A stretch of DNA of 64,000 nt from CALBZG01 sp964486295 (GTDB lineage: Bacteria > Bacillota > Clostridia > Peptostreptococcales > Anaerovoracaceae), in the NCBI GenBank assembly GCA_964486295.1, contig CAZAMF010000005.1, positions 1-64,000 on the forward strand, read 5' to 3'. Position numbers and translations under genes: made by a program. This document shows positions 17,265 through 25,857 of this stretch, piece after piece. Numbering within the stretch: position 1 is the first letter of the stretch; each line of letters starts with the position of its first letter. The notes beneath the pieces are model-generated. The model ran no database searches, was not told the origin of the DNA, and saw nothing but the letters and a program-made list of their open reading frames with translations.

Positions 17265-17801
17265 ATGGCAGATTTAAAAGGAACGAAGACTGAGGCAAAT
17301 TTAATGGCAGCGTTCGCCGGAGAATCCCAAGCAAGAAACAAATATAATTATTATGCATCAAAGGCACGCAAGGATGGGTATGAACAAATTGCAAACCTTT
17401 TTGACGAAACCGCGCTGAACGAAAAGGAGCATGCAAAGCTTTGGTTCAAGGCGTTTCACGGTATCGGAGATACGTACGAAAATCTGCTCGATGCAGCGGC
17501 AGGTGAACTTTATGAATGGACAGAAATGTATGCTGAGATGGCGAAAACCGCCAGAGAAGAAGGTTTTAATGAAATCGCCACACTGTTTGAAGGCGTAGCG
17601 GGAATCGAAAAAGAGCACGAAGAACGTTACAGAAAGCTGGCTGCCAATATCAAAGGCGCTACCGTATTCAACAAGGTTTCCGATGCTGAATGGCAGTGCG
17701 GAAATTGCGGCCATGTTCTGGTAAGCTCTGAAGCTCCGGAAGTATGTCCGGTTTGCGACCATCCTAAAGCATTTTTCCAGATCAGGGCCAAAAACTACTA
17801 A
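17265..17801 (+). CDS. rbr: Rubrerythrin
   Basis: Non-heme di-iron peroxidase that reduces hydrogen peroxide in anaerobes. The 178-residue protein has the ferritin-like four-helix domain with E-x-x-H type iron ligands (FAGESQARNKYNYYA, NEKEHAK, EGVAGIEKEHEER) and a C-terminal rubredoxin-like domain with CGNCG and CPVC. The ATG at 17265 is seven to eight bases from AGGAGGT; the in-frame ATG at 17259 is too close. It is monocistronic, with its own terminator, and divergent from lepA. Confidence 0.96.
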   Translation: MADLKGTKTEANLMAAFAGESQARNKYNYYASKARKDGYEQIANLFDETALNEKEHAKLWFKAFHGIGDTYENLLDAAAGELYEWTEMYAEMAKTAREEGFNEIATLFEGVAGIEKEHEERYRKLAANIKGATVFNKVSDAEWQCGNCGHVLVSSEAPEVCPVCDHPKAFFQIRAKNY

Positions 17802-17846
17802 ACATTAAATGTAGTTGAATTTAAATCAAGCCCTTATTAAAAAGTT

Positions 17847-17890
17847 AAAATTGCAGCGGGAATTCATGATTACCCGTTGCAATTTTTATT
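17847..17890 (+). terminator. Terminator after rbr
   Basis: Stem ATTGCAGCGGG with CCCGTTGCAAT (one G-U pair), loop of about 12 bases, followed by TTTTTATTT. The distal arm also contains the -35 element of the rpsT promoter. Confidence 0.85.
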
Positions 17891-17905
17891 TCATTCATAT
17901 ATACT
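17877..17905 (+). promoter_or_regulatory. Candidate promoter of rpsT
   Basis: -35 TTGCAA (17877-17882) and -10 TATACT (17900-17905) with a 17-base spacer, giving a leader of about 38 bases. The -35 is part of the rbr terminator stem. Confidence 0.65.
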
Positions 17906-17949
17906 AACTGTTGCGTGAAAAATACCATAGAGAAAGTGGGGAAAATAAT

Positions 17950-18219
17950 ATGGCAAACATTAAATCCGCAAAAAAAAGAATCAGGGTTATCAACAAGAAA
18001 ACTGCAAGGAACAGAAGAGTTAAAAACCATCTGAAAGCTGTACTCAAGAATTTTGAGACTGCTTTAACTGCAGCAGATTTTGACACAGCGAAGGAAAAGC
18101 TGGCGTTGGCAGAGAAAAAGCTTAAGCAGGCTGCTGCCAAAGGTGCGATCCACAAGAACGCTGCAGCAAGAAAAGTATCAAGACTGACCCGCAGATTCAA
18201 CAAGGCGAAAGCCGAATAA
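17950..18219 (+). CDS. rpsT: 30S ribosomal protein S20
   Basis: Small-subunit protein S20, 89 residues and strongly basic, beginning MANIKSAKKRIRVINKK and containing the conserved IHKNAAARKVSRL segment. The frame extends upstream to 17911, but the ATG at 17950 gives the family N-terminus and has GTGGGG as ribosome binding site. It is monocistronic between its own promoter and a bidirectional terminator. Location next to lepA is common in Firmicutes. Confidence 0.97.
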   Translation: MANIKSAKKRIRVINKKTARNRRVKNHLKAVLKNFETALTAADFDTAKEKLALAEKKLKQAAAKGAIHKNAAARKVSRLTRRFNKAKAE

Positions 18220-18273
18220 TCTCACCCGTCCCCACACGGCATATAAGTTAAATATGCCAAAAGAAAACTAACC

Positions 18274-18310
18274 AAAAAAGGCTGGAGTGTCTCCCAGTCT
18301 TTTTTATTTT
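18274..18310 (+). terminator. Bidirectional terminator between rpsT and deoD
   Basis: Stem formed by GGCTGGAG and CTCCCAGTC (one bulge), 3-nt loop, with T6 on the plus strand and T6 on the minus strand, so it can serve both convergent genes. A smaller perfect hairpin GGCATAT/ATATGCC lies just upstream at 18238-18258. Confidence 0.8.
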
Positions 18311-18337
18311 GTATCCGTATTAACAATCACCCGGTTT

Positions 18338-19045
18338 CTATTTAACAGCAGCTTCCAGGGCAAGTTTCATCATGTCCGTAAAAGCAGTCTGGCGTTCTTC
18401 TGTGGTTGAACGTTCTCCGGTTATGAAGTGGTCGCTGATTGTTACGATAGCTGCTGCATTTCTTTTTAAATAAGCAGCATTCATATACAAGGCAGCCGCC
18501 TCCATTTCCACGGCCATAACACCCATTTTGGACCATTTTTTCCACCAGTCGTCTGACAGCTCATAAAACACATCACACGAAACGACATTGCCCGCAAATA
18601 TTTTGATCTGATTCTCTTCAGAGGCGACCCGTATCTTTTGCAGGATAGTCCAGCTTGCACACGGAGAAAAGTTGCCGGGCAGATCAAATGCATGGACATA
18701 GTTGGAGTCAGTTGAAGCCGATAAAGCAACCACAATGTTTCCGATTTTAATTTCTTCGTTGAAAGACCCGGCTGTGCCGATCCGAATCAGTGTCTGCACT
18801 CCGTATTCACTCATAAGCTCCCAGGAATAAATGCCCATGGAAGGCATGCCCATTCCGGTTCCCATTACGGACACCGGCACCCCTTTGTATGTGCCGGTAT
18901 AGCCGAGCATATTCCTGATCTCATTGAAGCATTTCGGGCTGTCAAGAAAATTCTCTGCAATATATTTGGCTCTGAGCGGGTCGCCCGGCAATAAAATTGC
19001 TTCGGCGATATCTCCCTTATTGGCCGCGTTGATGTGTGTACTCAT
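18338..19045 (-). CDS. deoD: Purine nucleoside phosphorylase DeoD-type
   Basis: Hexameric purine nucleoside phosphorylase that splits purine (deoxy)nucleosides with phosphate into base and (deoxy)ribose 1-phosphate. The 235-residue protein has the family N-terminus STHINA, the phosphate-site motif GDPLRAKYIAE, MGTGMGMPSMGIYSWEL, IRIGTAGS, and the VEMEAAALY and ISDH motifs. The start follows AAGGAGG. It closes a minus-strand run that begins with a nucleoside ABC importer, so it probably degrades the imported nucleosides. Confidence 0.96.
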   Translation of the reverse strand: MSTHINAANKGDIAEAILLPGDPLRAKYIAENFLDSPKCFNEIRNMLGYTGTYKGVPVSVMGTGMGMPSMGIYSWELMSEYGVQTLIRIGTAGSFNEEIKIGNIVVALSASTDSNYVHAFDLPGNFSPCASWTILQKIRVASEENQIKIFAGNVVSCDVFYELSDDWWKKWSKMGVMAVEMEAAALYMNAAYLKRNAAAIVTISDHFITGERSTTEERQTAFTDMMKLALEAAVK

Positions 19046-19117
19046 TCAAAATTCCTCCTTGGTTTCATTTTCCGGATTATATCTTCCAGGTTTCTGCCTT
19101 TAGTTGCTCTTGTCCAT

Positions 19118-19816
19118 CTATACCAGCATTCCCGCGAATATAAATAAAATCATAGCTGCAATATCAGATGCTGCCAGGATCAAATACCACTTGGTGCGGC
19201 TCATAGCCCTGCCGGCTGATGCATATCTAGGTTCCTGAATGTCTCTTTGGCGGCCCCTGCTTTTCGCTGCATTATAGAAGCACTGAATCAATATTACTAC
19301 GGTGAAAACCATAGCCAGTCCGAACGCTATGGCAATCACTTTCTGTATAGGATTTCCGGCATAAAGCAACGGTTGTTCCTCTGACATGACTATAGATATC
19401 AATATGAAAATTGCCGTGAAAATAAGGGATGGTATGGTTTGGGACCTCATTAGCGTTTTTCGGTATTGTGTTTCATCTTCAACAGAGTCTCTTGGCATCG
19501 GCATTTCTTCTGACTCCGTGCCGGGAGTCGCTTTCAGGACCGTCATATCACTCCAATCGCAAACCGTGCTCCAGCCTTTGTCAGCCAGTTCCCGAAGCCG
19601 TTTATCTTTCGAATCATCCGCGTCTTTTGTGAAAGGAGCAACATAGTAATACGCTTTTGAGGGCTTTCCGCTTTGATAGACAGCTTTCATTCTTTTCTGA
19701 TTAATGGACTTCAGGTAGAACCCTTTGCCAGCTTTATCCTTTAAGTAGTCTTTTGCCACCACAAAGTCCGTCGGAAAAAACGGCCAATAAATCTCAATGT
19801 TTTTGTTCGAATTCAA
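19118..19816 (-). CDS. Three-helix membrane protein, DUF2812-like
   Basis: A 232-residue protein with a soluble N-terminal region of about 125 residues and three predicted transmembrane helices near 130-148, 163-185 and 209-231. The N-terminal part (FYLKSINQKRMKAVY, KRLRELADKGWSTVCDWSDMTVLKA) resembles DUF2812, a domain seen in Firmicutes with PadR-type regulators, but I cannot confirm this by eye. The start is TTG at 19816 with AGGTGG upstream; an ATG at 19820 is out of frame. It lies between yitT and deoD; function unknown. Confidence 0.7.
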   Translation of the reverse strand: MNSNKNIEIYWPFFPTDFVVAKDYLKDKAGKGFYLKSINQKRMKAVYQSGKPSKAYYYVAPFTKDADDSKDKRLRELADKGWSTVCDWSDMTVLKATPGTESEEMPMPRDSVEDETQYRKTLMRSQTIPSLIFTAIFILISIVMSEEQPLLYAGNPIQKVIAIAFGLAMVFTVVILIQCFYNAAKSRGRQRDIQEPRYASAGRAMSRTKWYLILAASDIAAMILFIFAGMLV

Positions 19817-19840
19817 TCATGCCACCTCAACTCTTGTTTT

Positions 19841-20737
19841 TTATTCCTTGCTGATATCCGTAAACCCGGCGCCTGCACCCCATACGGTATCCACATGGAT
19901 ACCGGTAATAAATGCTTCTTTATCATGGCTTGCAATAAATCTTCTGATCAGAATACTTTCCCTGGGTGAGCAAAGCACTTCCAGTTTATCATGTTTTTTG
20001 CCGGTGTACTCGCCTGTAATTTCAGAGCAGGAAACTCCCCTGCGTACTTCCTCGATAATATATTGGGAAAGGACCTCTTTATGGTCAGTGATGATTTCCA
20101 GTTTTACGATCTTTGTTTCAAAGCCATACATGACATAGTCAATGGTTTTCGCCGTGATCACCTGTGTTACCAGAGCATACAGTGCAATATTCCTCCCGAA
20201 TATGAAGGCGGATGCGATGATGATAGTGGCATCCAGCGCCAGAAGGATTTTGCTGATGGGCGCCTGTGGGAATAAACGTATCCTGATTATTTTCGCAATG
20301 GCATCTGTTCCGCAGAAGCTATAGCCTCTCCAGAACACGAGGCCGGAACAAACTCCGCCAAAAACACCACAAAAAATCGCAGCCAGAATAACATCGTTTT
20401 TTTCCAAAAGTTCAAAGTGAAATTGTTCAAAAACAAAAATTACCGCAGGATACAAAATGGTCAGGAATAATATTTTTCTTAATTCCCTCAACCCCAGAAA
20501 AATCCAGACCAGCAGTATGATAACCAGAGATCCCGCATAATATAAAAGACTGAAGTCTATTCTGACAAAGGTCTGGACCACTCTGACGATACCGGTCAGA
20601 CCGCCGCTTGTCAGACCGTTGGGCAACATGACCGCTTCTAAAGAGAATGCGCCCACTGCACACGCAAATAATATGATCAGGATATCGATCATCACAATTT
20701 TGACTTTTTCTTTCGATGGCTTCTTAAATTTATTCAC
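19841..20737 (-). CDS. YitT family membrane protein
   Basis: Membrane protein of 298 residues in the YitT family: an N-terminal part with about five transmembrane segments (two DUF161-like halves, with LPNGLTSGGLTGI and the R-G-Y-S-F-C-G-TD-A motif) and a soluble C-terminal DUF2179 domain of about 80 residues. Function of the family is not established; transport has been suggested. The start appears to be GTG at 20737, with GGGAG about 11 bases upstream, overlapping the methyltransferase stop by 8 bases, so the two are translationally coupled. Confidence 0.88.
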   Translation of the reverse strand: MNKFKKPSKEKVKIVMIDILIILFACAVGAFSLEAVMLPNGLTSGGLTGIVRVVQTFVRIDFSLLYYAGSLVIILLVWIFLGLRELRKILFLTILYPAVIFVFEQFHFELLEKNDVILAAIFCGVFGGVCSGLVFWRGYSFCGTDAIAKIIRIRLFPQAPISKILLALDATIIIASAFIFGRNIALYALVTQVITAKTIDYVMYGFETKIVKLEIITDHKEVLSQYIIEEVRRGVSCSEITGEYTGKKHDKLEVLCSPRESILIRRFIASHDKEAFITGIHVDTVWGAGAGFTDISKE

Positions 20738-22124
20738 TCAGATCAAACTCCCTGTTGGTTCGGTTGCCAAATGCGTCCACTGTCATGACGCTGATGCGTC
20801 CAAAATGACTTCCTATTCTCCGATAAAGGGTCTCAAGGCGTTCTTTATCCCTGGACAAAAGAATATCCGATCTATGGATCGCCCCGTCATAATTTAAATC
20901 AATGCTCCAATACTCGATTAGACTTAACGAGTCCTGATGAAGTAAAGAGTCCAGTAATTTTTTGCCTTTATCATCTGTCGGGAACGCAAAGTTTTTCGGA
21001 TCGTATTTCTGAAGTTCGATCTCCAGCAGAAATTTGTCACTTAATTCGATGGGAGATATCCTCGCCTTGATTTTCACTTCCGGAGTCTGAGCCGTGGCTT
21101 TTAAAACAGATTCCGTCTTAATCGAAAACGATGCGCCTGCTCCGGCCAGCCGTTTAATGGTATTGACGCTGGCCACATCCCCGCTGTCGCAGGTAATGAA
21201 TTTTCTGCCCAGCCTGTTGGCGACCGCCGCCATGGTTCCGGATCCGCCGAAGAAGTCTGCGCAAATATCGCCGGGCCTACTGCAGCTTTCTATGATCCTT
21301 TCCAGAAGCGCTTCCGGCTTTTGTGTAGCATATCCTGTTCTTTCTGCTGCCGTACGACCCACCATATCCAGCTGCCACACATCTTTCATATTAACCTCGG
21401 TGTACCAGCCGACATCGTCCCTGTATTCCTTAACTCCTTTAAAACGATACGGTTTATATCCACGGTTATATGATTTTTCAGTTTGCGGGGTGAAATGATA
21501 CTGGCCGGTTTTGCTGTAAAAAAGCAGTGTATCATGCTTGCGGCTGTAATGTTTCTTACTCGTTCCGCCTGATTTATAATGCCATACGACTTCGTTGATA
21601 AAATTCTTTTCTCCAAAGATTTCGTCCAGGATGATCTTGACGTAATGTACACCATGCCAGTCGAGATGGACCCAGAAACAACCGTCATCGGCCAGCAGCT
21701 CCCGCATGAGTAAAAAACGGATCGTCAGCATCCGAAGATAGCTTTCAAGGCCATGCTCCCAATTGTCATCATAGGCGGATACCTTGATGGCTTCCGGTGA
21801 TTCCGCTTTTTCTGAATAGAATTTTAGCACCGCATCATAATTTGCTTTTGAAAAAAAAGGCGGATCAATATAAATCAATGAAATCCTGCCGCCGAATCCG
21901 CTTCGGAGAAGCTCTTTCATAAAATCAATATTATCTCCTATTGCTACGATATTCTCATCCGCTTGTTCGGATGTCCCCGGCAGATGGTCTTCTTTGTCGA
22001 AGCTAACAACTTCGCAGGTCCTGAATAGAGGCGATCCGGCTCTCGCACCAGCCTCTGTCATTAAGTCAGTGAAGATAGCCCTGCTTTCTTCGATTATTGA
22101 TGGCAATACAGAAATTAAACTCAT
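20730..22124 (-). CDS. Orphan beta-class DNA methyltransferase (N6-adenine or N4-cytosine)
   Basis: SAM-dependent DNA amino-methyltransferase of 464 residues. Motif IV, DPPF, is at 87-90 and motif I, FGGSGT, at 292-297, so the order motif IV, target recognition region, motif I marks the beta class. A NI-x-x-M-K-E-L segment precedes motif IV. After the catalytic part there is an extra C-terminal domain of about 130 residues rich in charged residues and aromatic strands. No restriction or specificity gene is adjacent. It starts 17 bases after nupQ and overlaps yitT. The target base and sequence cannot be told. Confidence 0.88.
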   Translation of the reverse strand: MSLISVLPSIIEESRAIFTDLMTEAGARAGSPLFRTCEVVSFDKEDHLPGTSEQADENIVAIGDNIDFMKELLRSGFGGRISLIYIDPPFFSKANYDAVLKFYSEKAESPEAIKVSAYDDNWEHGLESYLRMLTIRFLLMRELLADDGCFWVHLDWHGVHYVKIILDEIFGEKNFINEVVWHYKSGGTSKKHYSRKHDTLLFYSKTGQYHFTPQTEKSYNRGYKPYRFKGVKEYRDDVGWYTEVNMKDVWQLDMVGRTAAERTGYATQKPEALLERIIESCSRPGDICADFFGGSGTMAAVANRLGRKFITCDSGDVASVNTIKRLAGAGASFSIKTESVLKATAQTPEVKIKARISPIELSDKFLLEIELQKYDPKNFAFPTDDKGKKLLDSLLHQDSLSLIEYWSIDLNYDGAIHRSDILLSRDKERLETLYRRIGSHFGRISVMTVDAFGNRTNREFDLSE

Positions 22125-22141
22125 ATCTAACCTTTCCGGAC

Positions 22142-23068
22142 TCAGTCTTTTTCATAAGGCGTTCCGTCCGCCTTTGGAGAAACAGCTTTGCCTACCACTC
22201 CGATCAATACGACAATAGTCGCCAGATAAGGCACCATGGCCAGAAATTCACTTGGCGCATCGATGCCAAAGGATTGTGCCTGGATCTGAATCGCCGAACA
22301 AAGTCCGAACAGCAAGCACCCGGCCAAGGCACCGATTGGATGCCATTTCCCGAATACCATAGCCGCCAGGGCGATAAATCCTTTTCCTGCAACCATCCCT
22401 TCCCGGAACAGACCTACGGTCCCCACGGAAAGGCAAGCGCCTGCAAGTCCTGCCAGCACGCCGGATATCAGAACACAAGTCCATCGGGTTTTATAAACTC
22501 CGATCCCCACTGTGTCCGCTGCTCTCGGATGTTCGCCGACTGCTCTGACATGCAAGCCCCAAGGCGTTTTCCAGAGAATATAGTAAGTAACAAAAACCAA
22601 TATAAAGGAAAGATATACAAACGGCGTGAATTGTTTGCACAAGTCTCCCACTATCGGAATGGGTTCAAGAAACTTCAGCGGATTTGATGTCAGCATATCC
22701 GGGCAGATCGGTGTTGATCCCGAACGATGCCAGATCAGTTCCAGCAGGAATGCCGTCACTGCCGCAGCAAGCAGGTTGATTGCGGTTCCGGCAATGATCT
22801 GATTTCCCTTCAGATTGATAGCTATGACGGCAAGCAGCGATGCTGCAATAATACCAAACAAGATGGCGGCAACCACACCGATCCACGCATTTCCCGTAAG
22901 ATGAGTAAACCAGACGGAGAAGAACGCACCGAAAATCATGATCCCTTCCAACCCGATATTGACTACACCGGATCTCTCCGAAAATACGCCTCCCAGTGCA
23001 GCGAGCAATAAAGGCGTTGCAAGTCTGATGGCGGAAGCTATTACAGCAAGTATGATCACAGTATTCAT
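22142..23068 (-). CDS. Nucleoside ABC transporter permease (NupQ/YufQ-like)
   Basis: Inner-membrane permease of the BPD_transp_2 family, 308 residues with eight to ten hydrophobic helices. Typical family segments are LAALGGVFSERSGVVNIGLEGIM and the internal GEHPRAADTVGI loop that contacts the ATPase. It follows nupP by one base and forms the second permease of a BMP-type nucleoside importer. The start at 23068 follows GGAGGTG. Confidence 0.92.
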   Translation of the reverse strand: MNTVIILAVIASAIRLATPLLLAALGGVFSERSGVVNIGLEGIMIFGAFFSVWFTHLTGNAWIGVVAAILFGIIAASLLAVIAINLKGNQIIAGTAINLLAAAVTAFLLELIWHRSGSTPICPDMLTSNPLKFLEPIPIVGDLCKQFTPFVYLSFILVFVTYYILWKTPWGLHVRAVGEHPRAADTVGIGVYKTRWTCVLISGVLAGLAGACLSVGTVGLFREGMVAGKGFIALAAMVFGKWHPIGALAGCLLFGLCSAIQIQAQSFGIDAPSEFLAMVPYLATIVVLIGVVGKAVSPKADGTPYEKD

Positions 23069-23069
23069 G

Positions 23070-24206
23070 CTACAGCACCTCCTTGCCCGTTTCGGCAGCC
23101 TGTTTGACCCCCGTCGTTCCGGATTTTTTCATTTTTCTTTTTTCAAAAAAATCGCCTGCATACTTTAATAATAGCGAACCGGCTACGAATACCAGAATAA
23201 CAGCAGAAATGATTCTGGTGATTTCTTTCGGTATCCCTGATAATTGCATCTGTCTCGAGCCATTATCCAAAATACCGAACAGTAATGCTGCAGGAATGCA
23301 CCCCAACGGATGGCTCAGCCCCACCAGCGCAACGGATAAGCCCGTGAAACCGTAGCCCGGCAAATCTGTTGACTGGTTGACCATATAAACCAGTCCGAGA
23401 ATCTGTACGGATCCGGCCAGACCGGCCAAGCCTCCGGAAATAAACATAGCCAAAAAGGTATTCTTTCTGCTGCTGATTCCGCCGTATTCTGCAGCCTGCG
23501 CATTTAATCCCACCGCTCTTATTTCATATCCCAATGTGGTTTTGAACAGCAGATACCACATCCCTACCGCAACTGCCAGGGCGATCAGGATACCTGTGTG
23601 AGCGCTGGAATATCCGAATGCCGGTATAAATTCTTTGAATTTCGTAAGACGTGCAACATCCGGCACAATAACTGTATGCCCTTTTGATGGTTCACCCAGG
23701 ATCGTTGACGGATTTAATACCGTCCGAACCAGATAATTTGAGAGATATAGGGCGATCCAATTGAGCATGATGGTGGAGATAACTTCATTGATGCCCATAT
23801 TTGCCTTCAGGATTCCTGCTATTCCTCCCCAAACTCCGCCAGCCAGAATTCCCAGAATCAGGAGGAGCGGTACAAGAATGAAATGCGGCAGGCCCTGCAT
23901 ATACCATGCACCGGCCACTGTGACTATGGAGGCCATTACGTACTGCCCTTCACTTCCTATATTGAAAAGGCCGCATCTGAAACCGATGGCTGCAGAAAGT
24001 CCGGTCAGCAGGATAGGAGTCACTTTATACAGCGTTTCACCGAAGCTCGGGACCGAAGCCAGACTTCCTTTGAATAACGCTGCATAAGCGGTTACCGGAT
24101 TGCTCCCGGCGATGACGATACAGACGGCCCCCACCAGGAACCCGACAAAAACAGCGATAACAGGAAGCTTCAGCACATCCCATGTGAATTTCAATTTATC
24201 CTTCAA
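23070..24206 (-). CDS. Nucleoside ABC transporter permease (NupP/YufP-like)
   Basis: First permease of the BMP-type importer, 378 residues, with the family features LLTGLSAAIGFRCGLFNIGSEGQY and VGLNAQAAEYGGIS. A GTG at 24236 opens the frame but lacks a ribosome binding site; a TTG at 24206 is preceded by AAGGAG at a suitable distance and overlaps the upstream ATPase gene by 11 bases, so I chose it. The last 30 residues are a lysine-rich cytoplasmic tail. Confidence 0.92.
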   Translation of the reverse strand: MKDKLKFTWDVLKLPVIAVFVGFLVGAVCIVIAGSNPVTAYAALFKGSLASVPSFGETLYKVTPILLTGLSAAIGFRCGLFNIGSEGQYVMASIVTVAGAWYMQGLPHFILVPLLLILGILAGGVWGGIAGILKANMGINEVISTIMLNWIALYLSNYLVRTVLNPSTILGEPSKGHTVIVPDVARLTKFKEFIPAFGYSSAHTGILIALAVAVGMWYLLFKTTLGYEIRAVGLNAQAAEYGGISSRKNTFLAMFISGGLAGLAGSVQILGLVYMVNQSTDLPGYGFTGLSVALVGLSHPLGCIPAALLFGILDNGSRQMQLSGIPKEITRIISAVILVFVAGSLLLKYAGDFFEKRKMKKSGTTGVKQAAETGKEVL

Positions 24207-25740
24207 GGCTCTGCGCTCCTTCCTCTGCCGATACACCGCCGGTCATCATGATCCCCAGCTTTCTCTCGGTAGCGTCTTTGGCGTCCAGGATCCCAACTAT
24301 GTTTCCCTGGTAAATCACTGCGATCCTGTCCGCAAGATTCAGAACTTCTTCCAGTTCCAGGGATATCAACAGCACGGCCTTATTGTTCTCTCTCTGTTCA
24401 AGCAGCCTATTATGTACGAATTCGATCGCGCCTACATCCAGGCCACGTGTCGGCTGCGATGCAATCAGGAGCTGCGGATCTTTATAAAACTCTCTCGCAA
24501 TGATTACTTTTTGCTGATTCCCTCCGGAAAGAGAACCGGCTTTCACATTTTCATCCGGAGTTCTAATATCAAATTCCTGAATCAGGGCTTTTCCATGTTT
24601 ATGGATTTCTTTATAATTCATAAGACCGTTATTGGCGAACGGCTTGATATAATGGTAGCCCAGGATCAGATTCTCCGCCAGGGAACTCTGGAGAATAAGG
24701 CCTCTCTTTTGCCGGTCTTCCGGAATATATCCTGAACCGGCTTCGATGACTTTTCTAGGCTTCGCTCGTGTAATATCCTTACCGCATAACGTCACTTTAC
24801 CTGATGAAATCTTGGCCAATCCGGTCAGCCCCTCTACGAGCTGCTTCTGACCGTTCCCGTCGACGCCCGCAATGGCGAAAATTTCACCGGCATGGACATC
24901 GAAGGAAATTCCCTTGACTGCATCCACCTTCCGATGGTCTTTGACTACCAAGTTTTCTACGGACAGAATGACTTCACCCTGTTTCTTTTCGGTTTTCTCA
25001 CAAGTTAGTTCAACCTCTCTGCCGACCATGAGTTCGGCAAGCTCATCCGCGTTCGTGTCCTCTGTACGGAGCGTTTTAATGATTTTACCTCTTCGGATAA
25101 CCGTGACCCGATCGCTCATGCTCAGGACTTCCTTCAGCTTGTGTGTGATCAATACGATAGATTTCCCTTCACCGGTCAGTTTGCGTAAAATACTCCCCAG
25201 TTCATCGATCTCCTGCGGCGTCAATACAGCGGTAGGTTCATCCAGGATGAGCACCTCGGCTCCTTTATATAATGCCTTTAATATTTCCACACGCTGAGCA
25301 AGCCCAACCGAGATATCTTCTATCACGGCATCCGGATCCACTTCCAGCCCGAATTCATCCGAAACCTTCTGGACTTTTTGGGTCGCAGCATCCATATCGA
25401 GTTTTAGTCCGCCCAGTTTGCTGGGTTCATTTCCTAAAACGATGTTTTCAGTGACCGTAAAGTTTTCAACCAGCATAAAGTGCTGATGCACCATTCCGAT
25501 GCCTAGGCTGATGGCCGAGATCGGTCCTTTGATATTAACTTTTTTTCCGTTAATAAAAACATCTCCGGACGTGGGCTGGTAAAGGCCGTAAAGGATATTC
25601 ATCAGGGTGGTTTTACCGGCGCCGTTTTCTCCGAGAAGCACGTGGATTTCTCCCTTTTCCAGATCGAAATTCACGTGATCATTGGCTACGGTTCCCGGGA
25701 ATACTTTGGTGATATTTTTCATTTCCACAACTTTTGTCAA
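24196..25740 (-). CDS. Nucleoside ABC transporter ATP-binding protein (NupO/YufO-like)
   Basis: Tandem-domain ABC ATPase of 514 residues energising nucleoside uptake. The first half has Walker A GENGAGKTT, signature region DISVGLAQRVEILKAL and Walker B LILDEPT. The second half has a degenerate Walker A (GVDGNGQKQL), the signature SGGNQQK and the modified Walker B LLIASQPTRGLD, the usual asymmetry of sugar/nucleoside ABC proteins. The start is TTG at 25740 with AAGGCGG seven bases upstream; an earlier TTG at 25761 lies before that site. Confidence 0.94.
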   Translation of the reverse strand: MTKVVEMKNITKVFPGTVANDHVNFDLEKGEIHVLLGENGAGKTTLMNILYGLYQPTSGDVFINGKKVNIKGPISAISLGIGMVHQHFMLVENFTVTENIVLGNEPSKLGGLKLDMDAATQKVQKVSDEFGLEVDPDAVIEDISVGLAQRVEILKALYKGAEVLILDEPTAVLTPQEIDELGSILRKLTGEGKSIVLITHKLKEVLSMSDRVTVIRRGKIIKTLRTEDTNADELAELMVGREVELTCEKTEKKQGEVILSVENLVVKDHRKVDAVKGISFDVHAGEIFAIAGVDGNGQKQLVEGLTGLAKISSGKVTLCGKDITRAKPRKVIEAGSGYIPEDRQKRGLILQSSLAENLILGYHYIKPFANNGLMNYKEIHKHGKALIQEFDIRTPDENVKAGSLSGGNQQKVIIAREFYKDPQLLIASQPTRGLDVGAIEFVHNRLLEQRENNKAVLLISLELEEVLNLADRIAVIYQGNIVGILDAKDATERKLGIMMTGGVSAEEGAQSLEG

Positions 25741-25803
25741 ATTAATACCGCCTTCCTGCAACCGATGAAATTCGGGTAAAGATCACAATATACCAATATC
25801 CAC

Positions 25804-25831
25804 ATAAGGCCAGGCAAAAGCCTGGCCTTAT
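25804..25831 (-). other. Perfect hairpin between the BMP gene and nupO
   Basis: A 12-bp perfect stem (ATAAGGCCAGGC with GCCTGGCCTTAT) around a 4-base loop. On the minus strand it is not followed by a T-tract, so it is better read as a 3' stabiliser or partial terminator that keeps the binding protein more abundant than the transporter. Confidence 0.75.
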
Positions 25832-25857
25832 ATTTGAAAAGCTTTTTTTAATACGAA

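Noticed and set aside
20730..22124. A restriction-modification system.
   Set aside because: Only the methyltransferase is present; neighbours are a permease and yitT, with no endonuclease or specificity subunit.
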